DNA from: Lytechinus pictus
Taxonomy: Eukaryota > Echinodermata > Echinoidea > Temnopleuroida > Toxopneustidae
Reading direction: 5' to 3'
DNA: 64,000 bases
Assembly: GCF_037042905.1 (NCBI RefSeq)
Contig: NC_087258.1
Span: 11,893,501-11,957,500 of the forward strand
Positions within the stretch are counted from its first letter, which is position 1, and the number at the start of each line of letters is the position of its first letter. Shown here piece after piece: positions 11,771-21,134 of the stretch. Both the position numbers and the translations under genes were made by a program. The notes under the pieces are model-generated. The model did not search any database and had not been told where the DNA came from. It worked only from the letters and a program-made list of their open reading frames with translations.

Positions 11771-12330
11771 TCTATATCATGTATATAGCGCTTAATACAA
11801 TGTTTCTAATTGTTGCATTCTGCTCTGGCTTTAGCATTGCTACCATAGTCAGGCGCTCGAACATTCAATAAATTCCATCCTATTACAGAATTACTATACC
11901 TGGGTGGAGAGTGGCAAATGAAGACTAATGTTTTTTTATTGTTTTTTTTAAACTTATTTGTCTTATTTACCCAGGGTAGCCTGTTCAATTATTGAAACAC
12001 TGTTCTCAATAAGGGCCCTGCACAAATACATATACATGTATAATACATGTAAACATAATACATTATATACAACACATGTAAAATAGACATTATTACTTTA
12101 AAATGTAATTACAATAGAGTGAAATAATAGGAGTAAATTGATAAAAAGATCCAGTATTCAGCAGGATTTCAGTAGGAAATCAAGGGGGGGGGGGAATACA
12201 ATGTAGGAAAGTAAATTACTTGTATTAGTTTGAGTGAAGGTGCAGGAGGAATTTAGAAATCGATATATTAAATAAAAACTTAATTGAAAGAACCTTATGC
12301 TAATTTTTATCCATGAATAATTATTTGCTT

Positions 12331-12652
12331 GTACACTCTAAATTACAGGGATTTAAAATAAATCCTGATCGGCTGTGAGTAGGGACCAGTCGATTGTTTG
12401 ATTTAGATTTAAATATTAAGGATTTATATTTAATCCACAAATGCTTAAAATTTAAATCTTTAAGATTTAAATCTAAATCTTTAAGATTTAAATCTAAGTC
12501 TTTAAGATTTAAATCTAAATCTTTAAGATTTAAATCTAAGTCTTTAAGATTTAAATCTAAATCTTTAAGATTTAAATCTAAATCTAAAATCGACTGGTCC
12601 CTATTCACAGCCGATCAGGATTTATTTTAAATCCCTGTAATTTAGAGTGTAC
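12331..12652. mobile_element. Foldback MITE with ~65-bp near-perfect TIRs and a 21-bp internal repeat
   Basis: The left arm 12331-12395 (GTACACTCTAAATTACAGGG...) is mirrored at 12588-12652 with about one mismatch. The inside is a tandem array of a 21-bp unit (TCTTTAAGATTTAAATCTA core), about seven copies, itself palindromic around TTTAAA. Because 21 is divisible by 3 the array stays open in both strands (LDLNLKD heptads on the minus strand). This is a by-product of the period, not evidence of a gene. Confidence 0.8.
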
Positions 12653-12664
12653 GTGAATGTCTTG

Positions 12665-12745
12665 TCAAAGGACGTGAGATTCGAATCCCGTCCTTGTGGT
12701 TCACGTCCAAAGACTCCGATAACCACTGAGCCGCAGAACCTCCTC
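12665..12745 (-). mobile_element. tRNA-derived SINE head (degenerate)
   Basis: On the minus strand there is an A-box-like GGCTCAGTGGTTA and a B-box-like GGATTCGAATC at tRNA-like spacing. The acceptor and anticodon stems do not pair properly, so it is read as a SINE or tRNA pseudogene, not a working tRNA. It follows directly on the foldback element. Confidence 0.5.
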
Positions 12746-13083
12746 TTTATACCATTTCGATTATTCTGAGAAATTTCGCTGTCATTCTCCCACTTTTTGT
12801 GCATATGCAATGATTGGACGTCTTATATATATTAAGTACGTATTTAAATTATTTTTGTTTATCGTTGAGGGTGTGACCGCGTGTGTTGTGTGGGTGTGTG
12901 TGTATCAAATCAGTGCAATATGCAATCTTTGCGGGCATACGGATATATAAATGATATCAATGTAGATTATTAAATAAGAACGCCAAAATTTTCACGTTGC
13001 CCTAATAGAAAAATACAAAAAACTCTTCGAATAATGAATTAGAGCATAATACAATAAAACGCTTAAAATAATAGTAATGACCA

Positions 13084-13368
13084 CAGAAGCGGATCTAGAG
13101 GGGGGGTTGGGGGGGTTACAACCCCCCCCCCCCCAAAAAAAAAAAAAAAAAAAATCCGGGGACCTCTATACCAAAAAGAGTGGTGTTTTAGATGCAAGAA
13201 AACGCCATTTTCACACACAGATTTTCAAAAATTTTCCCTACTGTGGGAGGGGGGACACCCCCCTCCCACACCCTCCTCCCTCGCTCGCTCCGCTCGCTTG
13301 GACTCGGTCGCTACGCTCCCTCGCATACCACCCCAACCCCCCTTTATAAAAAGCTGGATCTGCCCCTG
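13084..13368. mobile_element. TIR element with 5-bp duplication GACCA, 285 bp
   Basis: The left end CAGAAGCGGATCTAG and the right end CAGGGGCAGATCCAG (complementary strand) are inverted. GACCA occurs at 13079-13083 and 13369-13373. The interior has G/C runs, an A run and a CGCTCGCTCCGCTCGC stretch. The 5-bp duplication, also seen at 48640-48784, separates it from the 8-bp group. Non-coding. Confidence 0.65.
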
Positions 13369-13591
13369 GACCATGATGAACAAAGAAGTAATAATTTGGA
13401 TAGATTTGTACCTCTTCTCTCAATATTTGATTGTGATCCATTATGCACGATTGTAAATTCATAAAAACATGATATCTGAATTGTTTTGCACTTGGAAGAA
13501 AGCGTGCGCTTTTGGAGCAAACGTGGAAAACCATTTTCGCATAATATCGTGAAAATGACGCAAAATCTCATCCCCAGCAATTTCATAACCT

Positions 13592-13698
13592 GGGGCCCGT
13601 AACACAAAGCTTAGCAATGATCGTAGACACATTTTTCTACGATTGATTCCATTGACTACAATGGACGATCAATCGCTAACCTTTGTGTTACGGGACCC
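13592..13698. repeat. ~107-bp inverted repeat
   Basis: GGGCCCGTAACACAAAG at the left is mirrored by CTTTGTGTTACGGGACCC at the right, with AGCAATGATCGTA pairing imperfectly with CGATCAATCGCT. A relative with the same CACAAAGCTTAGCGAT block is at about 35.13-35.25 kb. Short MITE; non-coding. Confidence 0.65.
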
Positions 13699-13919
13699 TG
13701 CTCTCCATTTGACCCTATGACAGCAAATATAGACAACTACGGCTACCTGGAATGTAATTTAGAATACCCCGATAGTAAACGACTAAATAAATTGTTATAA
13801 ATGAATACAATCTAAGTAGAATGAAATAATAATCGTTTGAAGGAGGAAAAAAATTATACAGAATTATGAATAATTAAGAAAAAAAATCTAACGTATTTAA
13901 CGTAATATTTGTGACCGAC

Positions 13920-15152
13920 CTATTTACATAGATACCCACATTTGCACTTTTTAAATGATTCTTTAACATCTCTCCTGAACCCCTTGCTGACGTAATAATA
14001 AACGAAGAAATTAACGACGTGATTGGTCAGTCTGAGACTGAACATAATTTGAATAAAGGCGCGCATTCCGGGGACGTCACTGTACCGGTGGACCATCGGG
14101 ATCGGGATCGCGTGGATGATCAGGTGTGGTGCCCATGTAAAGAAGAAGAATATGGTTATTATAAGAAGCATGCGCGTTATTTTCCGTCCGAAATCGTATT
14201 CGTTTTTTCTCTTCATAGGTCGATGCTTGAGCTGTTTCGTTGAAACATCTTCAGCAATTCTTGATGCAGACGATGACTCACAACCTTTAGGATGCTTGCT
14301 GGAATCAGGTGTCTTGATATTGCCATGATGTTTATTCAATGGCTTCATCGGAGAAGCAATATTCAGATGTGTCGATGTAGAAGGCAGATTTGTCGATGCA
14401 GCCTGGGAAAGTTTAGATTCACTCTTCTTATTGATGGTGTTGCTTGAATCATAAATATCGCTATCAAGCTTCAAGCTTCTTTCAAACGAAACCCCTCCGT
14501 CATTTGTTGTGCCGTTGGCTTCTGGGATCTCATTGCCAACCAGGCCAGCATGGATAGTTGCTTTCTCTCGAATGAAGGTGTAAATAAGTCCGTAAAGAGT
14601 AGTAGTTGCTATAAAGGATATGATAAATAAGGTCATTCGAATCGCAGTGAAGATCAGTGAGACTTCATAGGATGTCGACAATATACATGTTCGACCGTTC
14701 CACGTTTGAACGCTTTTAACGAAAATTGTAAAAGGAATATTGAAACCGATCGCGGCGACAACCGACATCGCTACTAATAGAATTGACATCTTCACCGTCG
14801 ATCGCCGTCGTAATGGACGACAGACAGCCATATAGCGGTCAATGCCGATTGATGTCGTTAAGAAGAGAGACGCGAAGGCTGTGGCATCTCCTTGAAGGGC
14901 TGTCAGCCGGCAGAGACCCATTGTAATGTGTTCTCGAAATGCCTGCCTTACAATCAGAGCAGGTGAGAAAATACAAGAGGTCAAGTCGACTATCGCTTGC
15001 GATATGATGAGGATATCCGTGCTCGTCTTCCGTTTCTTCCATGCGTAGGCTTGGATGATGACGGCATTCCCTGGGATACCGAGAACCAACACCATTACGT
15101 AATAGGTCAAATTGACAATGCTCTCATCGTCGAGGTTGCTGGACGTCATCAT
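13920..15152 (-). CDS. Rhodopsin-class GPCR, paralogue 2 (410 aa, intact, intronless)
   Basis: Predicted seven-helix plasma-membrane receptor coupling to heterotrimeric G proteins; ligand unknown. There is an N-terminal glycosylation sequon at N14. Helix 1 is about 16-36 (GN at 28-29), helix 2 about 47-70 (Asp 56), Cys 81 pairs with loop-2 Cys 156, DRY is at 105-107 after helix 3, helix 5 about 164-190, then a long Ser/Thr/Lys-rich loop 3 (about 195-322). Helix 6 carries FFFFTWAP (335-342), helix 7 has NHVVNFFVYY (377-386), and a Cys-rich tail (CKCGYLC) may be palmitoylated. The NPxxY proline is replaced by Phe. It shares WKKRKTSTDI and PLRRR with its two neighbours on the same strand. The start at MM is 15 residues before helix 1; no upstream in-frame extension is needed. 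Architecture fits the tandem single-exon sensory GPCR families of sea urchins (family-level inference). Confidence 0.92.
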   Translation of the reverse strand: MMTSSNLDDESIVNLTYYVMVLVLGIPGNAVIIQAYAWKKRKTSTDILIISQAIVDLTSCIFSPALIVRQAFREHITMGLCRLTALQGDATAFASLFLTTSIGIDRYMAVCRPLRRRSTVKMSILLVAMSVVAAIGFNIPFTIFVKSVQTWNGRTCILSTSYEVSLIFTAIRMTLFIISFIATTTLYGLIYTFIREKATIHAGLVGNEIPEANGTTNDGGVSFERSLKLDSDIYDSSNTINKKSESKLSQAASTNLPSTSTHLNIASPMKPLNKHHGNIKTPDSSKHPKGCESSSASRIAEDVSTKQLKHRPMKRKNEYDFGRKITRMLLIITIFFFFTWAPHLIIHAIPIPMVHRYSDVPGMRAFIQIMFSLRLTNHVVNFFVYYYVSKGFRRDVKESFKKCKCGYLCK

Positions 15153-17924
15153 CTCGCTGTCGTTAAATTAACCTAGAAGATTTTGAAATCTACCACTCGT
15201 GTTCAATATCTCCAGCATTCGTTCAATGTTCTTTCGGTTAAAATTTTCAATGAAACTAATGATGACAGCAGCATCAGCAGATCAGGGTATACTGGCACAT
15301 TTACAAATACAAATTAAACCCTGCGCTGAGAACGATTGACTAGCTTGATAAGAGAGTGCAACCATGGCGACTTGATCTAAATGAAGACGTCTCAGCACGA
15401 AATGACAGAAATCAAAAGAATGGCACTATAATATGAAAAGTAATAAATATATACAGTATGCTGTATACCAAAGGCGAGATAACAGCCTCCAGTCGAATGA
15501 TCATTAGTCGATGTAAACGTCACATATTTTTTTTTACGAGGTGAAATCCAATATATTTGATTTCATGAAGAGTAAATTATTATTCGTATACAGAGAAACA
15601 GGGGGTGACGAGTAGGAGAGTGAGAGAGGGAAGGAGAGCAAGAGAGGGGTGAGCGAGGAGATCATGGACATACTGCCTGTTCAGAGAAATATGAAAATAA
15701 TATTTATCGGGAAACCTTATAAAGAATTCATTGTTAGCGATTCTGTTCACGTTCAGACTACTAAGCATATGAAAGAAACATCGAAAATATATTCTCTATA
15801 CCATTAAAAAAAAAGCCTTTCGATTGGCACGGCGTGACGTAATTTTGGTGAACTCGACCTGATGGTTGAATATTCGTTGGCAGGGTACTAAAGTTGCCAT
15901 GGCAGTCTAAAAGTACTTTTTTTTTAAATCATCATCTTGTCATGTACATGTGCGATTCTTGTCAGCGCCCACATGTTATGAGTATAATGTTTTGATTGGT
16001 GTTAAAGGTTCTAACTATGAAGTAGGCCTATATTGATTTTATATTGTCCTAGAAGATTTTGAAATCTACCACTCCTTCACAAATTTGTGGATTGTATGAA
16101 CTTGCACACATTATGTTGTTGTCCGACTAGGTAGGTGAGCTGATCTCATAAAACTGCGCATGTACATTGTGATTATTTTCTGGGGAGACGTTTATGCAGT
16201 AGTATATCACAACAATTTTACGCCATTAATGTCGAATGCCTCTTAAGACGGGCCAGGAAACGGTGGGTTTATGGTGCCTTTTCAAACCATCTATTCTATG
16301 AGCGCCAGACGAAAACAATGCGACAATTATGAGGTTAGTTAACGGATATAGAAACAGATATGATGAATTTGAATTTACAATTGAATTTGATATATGGCCA
16401 TCAATTCAGAAATGCCTTTCGATCTAAAAATAAAAGTGCCACCCTCCTTGTTTTACTTGACTTCTTTGTCACGCTTGCAATGTCTATACTGTTTTGATTT
16501 ACTGTTTTGACATACTCGATGCGTGTCAATGTTCGTTGTTGTGTGCGATACTTCTCCACTTTAATGTTTGTATCTCCTTAATTACTCCATCACTTGCCAA
16601 CATACCTCTTTTGCCTCTCCTCATCCGATCTCCGTCTGTTTGATATTGACATCTCCTTTCAATGGTCTGCCCGTTTCACTGTCATTTTTTTTATGAAACC
16701 TGTCTTTTATGCTGACATATCATTTCCAAGCTTTTTACTGGAGGTAATTACAGCCCCGACCTAATTGCTTTGACATTATGTTATGATATATACAACTCAA
16801 TCATGTCCCGGAATCAGTCATTTTGATCGCTCGTCTTGTCATAAGTAATTTAAGTCGTGACAAGGACTAGCAGATTACTTTTTAGATTTTTATCAAATTT
16901 ACTAGAGAGCTGACTTAAATATAGTTTATCTTGATTTGATTTAAGTCTATTTTCTTTCTTTGAAACGAAAGAAAAGGTAGAGTCATAAAAAAGGTTGGCT
17001 GAATTATATTGACACGAGATGTTTAAGTTCATAGAGTAATGCCTCAGTTAAGGAAATTCAAGCACGATTCTACCCATCATATAAATGATGTATTCTTCGA
17101 TGTTTTAATTTCGTCTTACTTTAAAAATACTTTTTAGTTACATGTATGATAAAATAAAATTTAAAGAGGATTCTAACCACATTTAAATGTTCAAATTTTC
17201 AAAATGTTGAAAATTTGGGCACGCATTACAAATTCGTGAACCATTCGTAAAATATGCGCAACATAGCTGAGCCGGTGCGTGCCATTTCGTAATGCAAAAG
17301 AATAGTAGGCACTCCCCCCGGGGGGGGGGGGGTTAGTGGCTCGCATTTTTCGACCAGTTTACGACACGAAACTCATACTTTGCGCATATAGGCTAGGCAT
17401 TACATACTTCACGCATAGATTGCGAATAATATACGCAGAAAATTGTGCGTGCAGAAACCACTTGATCAGTTTAAGTGAGCCTAATCAACGGACGTAGAGG
17501 GCGTCAACACCAGAACGTTGGAATATTTAAATTTTTGCACTAGATACGTCACAGAATAGGCTGTCGAGAATATTTGCTGAAAGCACACCGGGACAGTGCG
17601 TGAACATAGCATGAACTATGCGCAAGCAATGCGGAAACATGTCGCAACTATGTCGTGAACGTGTCGGGACAGTGACTGATACAGGCAAGTCTTGCCATAA
17701 AATGTCCCGCACTGGGGGCACGAATCAATGCGGGGCAATGCGGGCATCACAATGCGTGCGAGTGTCAACCGGGCATAACTTGACGATTAGCTTTATGAAA
17801 CACCACCCGGGGACACATTCAAAACATATGTCACCACACATCACTATCGCTATTCTCTTAGAGTTGTTGCAGGAACATTCCATACTGATTCATTTCTGAA
17901 TTATTATCTGATTCATTGCCAAAA
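15153..17924. other. Intergenic spacer between GPCR 2 and GPCR 3
   Basis: AT-rich with short stop-limited frames. The first 100 bp upstream of GPCR 2 (about 15160-15230) resembles the region just upstream of the GPCR 3 start, as expected of shared 5' flanks. A related phrase (CCTAGAAGATTTTGAAATC...) recurs at about 16048-16075. A C/G run lies at about 17315-17332. No exon or RNA gene was recognised. Confidence 0.5.
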
Positions 17925-19211
17925 TTACTTATCAACTCTACAAAATTGAAATGATTCCTTAACATCGTTTCTAAAACGGTTGTTGGCAAGATAATACACG
18001 AAGAAGTTTACGACGTGGTTGAGGAACGCGAGATTTAGTAACATATTGGTAACCACAGGGGCTCGACAAGCTAGTGATGGTGGTAAGGCAATGGTAATTA
18101 GTTTAGGGGTCCATGTTACGAAGAAGAAAACTGTTATGACGAGAAGCATGCGAGTAGTTTTCCGTCCATGTTCAAAATAGTTATTGTTCTTGGTCGACTT
18201 GTTGGGTGGAGCAGCATCAGGGATAGGTTTCTTGAAAGATGAAGCTGGTGATGCGGAAGGTTGTAGGTCAGTGATTCGAGCATTCAAGAAATTATCCTGT
18301 CCATCAGGTGACATCTTGGCACCTAAACTTACTGGACTTGTCAGCGAATCGTCATTTCTATTGTGGACGTAGTCTCGAGTGTTTGCATGGCTCATTACGA
18401 TTTCTTTGTTTAGGATATGTATTTCTCTCTCTGGTGTTTTCTTCTCACATGCTGTCGAAGAAGTACCGATAACGACATCTTGACTGACCGTAGGAAGGCC
18501 ATGTCCATTGTTGACCAGGTCAGCGTGAATCTTAGCCCTCTTCCGCAAAGAGTGGTACACGAGGCCGTACATGACAGAAATTGTTGCAAAAGAAAAGAAA
18601 AATAGGCCCAGGTGCAAAACAAGGAATGAGAGAGTCACTTTATTTTGCGCCGATGATACGCACGTGATGCTTCCGTCAGAATTTATGTATGGGACTACAC
18701 TGATTGTGACGAATGGGATATTCATGACGATGGCGACCAGAATACATACCGCTACAATGAAACACGACGCTCGTACCGTGATCCGACGTCGTAATGGACG
18801 ACAGACAGCCATGAAGCGATCGATACTGATTGCCGAGGTTAGCAAGATCGATGCAAAATCGTAAAATTCTCCTAAGAAAAAACCGATTGCTCCTACCCGG
18901 CATATGAGATCGGCGTTCAACTCCAGAATGCTCAGCAGAAAAATGCATACAGGTGAGAACGTGCTAGCAACCAAGTCGACTACCGCTTGGCCAATGATGA
19001 GGATGTCCGTGCTCGTCTTCCGTTTCTTCCAGGTATAAGCACGGATGATGACGGCGTTGCCCGGCATTCCTAAAATTAATATAATCGTATAGAAAATCAA
19101 TTCAGCAATTTCGTTAATTCCGTTAATATCGGTATGTGTGTCGTACTGGCAGACATTATTTGATACCGTATTATAGGCTGCAAGCAAGTCCAATTTTTGA
19201 GGATCCTCCAT
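17925..19211 (-). CDS. Rhodopsin-class GPCR, paralogue 3 (428 aa, intact, intronless)
   Basis: Seven-helix receptor of the same subfamily; ligand unknown. Numbered from the preferred Met: GN at 51-52 in helix 1, Asp 79 in helix 2, Cys 104 and Cys 184 for the extracellular disulfide, DRF (not DRY) at 131-133, RKRAKIH after helix 5, a loop 3 of about 120 residues rich in Ser/Pro/Asn, FFFVTWTP at 362-369 in helix 6, and NHVVNFFVYY in helix 7 (398-407). The frame is open upstream to 19346 (45 more residues, no sequon or clear signal peptide). That stretch resembles the untranslated region just upstream of paralogue 2, so the inner ATG at 19211 is preferred; the longer start remains possible. It is the third of three minus-strand tandem copies. 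Confidence 0.9.
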   Translation of the reverse strand: MEDPQKLDLLAAYNTVSNNVCQYDTHTDINGINEIAELIFYTIILILGMPGNAVIIRAYTWKKRKTSTDILIIGQAVVDLVASTFSPVCIFLLSILELNADLICRVGAIGFFLGEFYDFASILLTSAISIDRFMAVCRPLRRRITVRASCFIVAVCILVAIVMNIPFVTISVVPYINSDGSITCVSSAQNKVTLSFLVLHLGLFFFSFATISVMYGLVYHSLRKRAKIHADLVNNGHGLPTVSQDVVIGTSSTACEKKTPEREIHILNKEIVMSHANTRDYVHNRNDDSLTSPVSLGAKMSPDGQDNFLNARITDLQPSASPASSFKKPIPDAAPPNKSTKNNNYFEHGRKTTRMLLVITVFFFVTWTPKLITIALPPSLACRAPVVTNMLLNLAFLNHVVNFFVYYLANNRFRNDVKESFQFCRVDK

Positions 19212-19804
19212 TGCAGATCCGTTGCTGAGAACTCTTGGGTAAAATAGTTTTCGAAATTCTCGAATTGTATACTGCCAACGGTTCAACTTCTGTAGCATTC
19301 GAGTCAGCCTAAGTAACAAACACTGGGCCGTAGCTAAAACGAGCATTCATGCCTCAACTAAACAAGAAAGGAGATAACGCTGATGTGGTCTTGCGTTTAC
19401 AGTTAATTAAGGTGAAAATAAGATTGAGTGACACTTTCTTGATGGCTCACTCATTTCAAAGCGGATGGGGATGTCATGTCTCCAAATATTATGGAGCTGA
19501 GCAAGAATGGAAGAATAACACTAATTCCATGCATGTAATGAATAGAAACCACCTTCAAAGAAAGACTGGGAAAATTATCATTTGACGAGCAGAGAGAGAG
19601 AGGGGGGGGGGGAGACAGATGGGGGGAGGGGGTAAGGATGATATACAGCTATGCGTGTGGAAAATTTGATTGCAATAACTTATTTGAGATACATGTATGC
19701 CAAAGGAATTAAACAAATCTCACAGTTTCTACACAATTCAGAACTTTGAATATGTATATCATCACCATTCTCCCTCCCATTTTCTCTCTTTCCCTCCACA
19801 TCTT

Positions 19805-20106
19805 GGTGTATAAGGGTCGTATTGGGATATAAGGATCGTATTTGTGTATAAGGTTCGTATTGGTGTATAAGGGTCGTATTGGTGTATAAGGGTCGTATTG
19901 GTGTAGAAGGTCGTATTGGTGTATAAGGGTCGTATTGGTGTATAAGGGTCGTATTTGTGTATAAGGTTCGTATTGGGGTATAAGGGTTGTATTGGTGTAT
20001 AATGGTCGTATTGGTGTAGAAGGTCGTATTGGTGTATAAGGGTCGTATTGGTGTATAAGGTCGTATTGGGATATAAGGGTCGTATTTGTGTATAGGGGTC
20101 GTATTA
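19805..20106. repeat. 19-bp minisatellite, ~16 copies
   Basis: Tandem unit GTGTATAAGGGTCGTATTG with copies of 18-20 bp differing by one-base indels and G/T substitutions. It sits directly between the GPCR 3 upstream region and the duplicated flank, close to a likely duplication breakpoint. Non-coding. Confidence 0.85.
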
Positions 20107-20117
20107 GGTCACATATA

Positions 20118-20662
20118 GACAGCGATGATGAGGATCAAAACCAGGGGGATGAGTGTCATGTCTTGGTAATTAAATTACATGATGGCCTAGAGGAGACTGC
20201 ATGAAAGGCTTGACTTGTTGATGGAACATTTTGATAGTTTGATAAAATGAAAACTGACAATGATTTGAAGAATACAGATTAGGACATAAAACCCCTTAAA
20301 TGTCATGAAATTGAGAATCACGGAAAAAATCTAGACTTCATATAGACCAATATACATGATATACGGTCATTGTCGTCAAAGTTCTTAAAAGCTCTCCGAA
20401 AGTTAATTTCCCTTTTCTCGTTTAATCTGAATATTGATCTTGCCTTAGACTAATTGTGTTATGAGAAGACACATGCATTACCAAGATAACAATGTCATTA
20501 ATATTTTCATATATTCTATATCGATATATCGGCAATATTATCGAATAGAATATGAAAACATAACAATCACCCATCGCAGCATAATAAAAAATTAATTAAA
20601 TGGACATCAAGATCCCACCATCGATCTTCATTTTTTTATAGTAATGATATAAATTCCACATC
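20118..20662. repeat. Segmental duplication flank, copy 2 (upstream of GPCR 3)
   Basis: Collinear with 10885-11770 (shared blocks CATGAAAGGCTTGA, TTTGATAGTTTGATAAAATG, CGGCAATATTATCGAATAG, CATAACAATCACC). It lacks the insertion found in copy 1 and ends at AAATTCCACATC, where MITE family A copy 3 begins. Confidence 0.75.
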
Positions 20663-20665
20663 CTA

Positions 20666-20819
20666 CCGCCCTTCACACGGTAAAAGAAAGCAATTTGAAT
20701 GATGATTCCAGTGAAAAATAAGGCTAATGACGAATTTTTAGCACGTGTGAAACCAAACTAGAACATGATTAGAATCACGAACGCTAATCACAATCACGAA
20801 TTCAAATTCTACTCCGGAG
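20666..20819 (+). mobile_element. MITE family A, copy 3, left part
   Basis: It starts CCGCCCTTCACACGG and matches copy 2 (7872-8030) up to the CTCCGGAG site. There it is split by the 8-kb hAT-like insertion. The right part resumes at 28852. Confidence 0.8.
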
Positions 20820-21134
20820 CAGGGCCGTAGCTAGAGGGGGGTTATGGGGGGGGGGGGTGTGACACCCCCCCCCCCCAACATTCGTGGCAGTCGGCAAAAT
20901 CATGTACCAGTTGGCAAAATGGAGGATAGGGGAGAAAAAGAAAGAAACAAAGAGAGAGAGAGGGGAGAGAGAGAGAGAGAAAGAAAGAAAGAAAGACTTT
21001 TTTTGACTTTTCAAATGAAAACTTTATTTACAAATTATAATCACAAAAGTCAGGTATATAATAAAAGAATAGTTTGACATAAACATTCAAATGAGATCAG
21101 GTTGATTACAAGCACAGAGTTATAAAACCAAATG

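Noticed and set aside
12321..12608. LDLNLKD heptad-repeat protein
   Set aside because: The 21-bp palindromic repeat is open on both strands because 21 is a multiple of 3; enclosed by foldback arms.
12665..12745. tRNA gene on the minus strand
   Set aside because: Promoter boxes only; no cloverleaf pairing in acceptor or anticodon stems.
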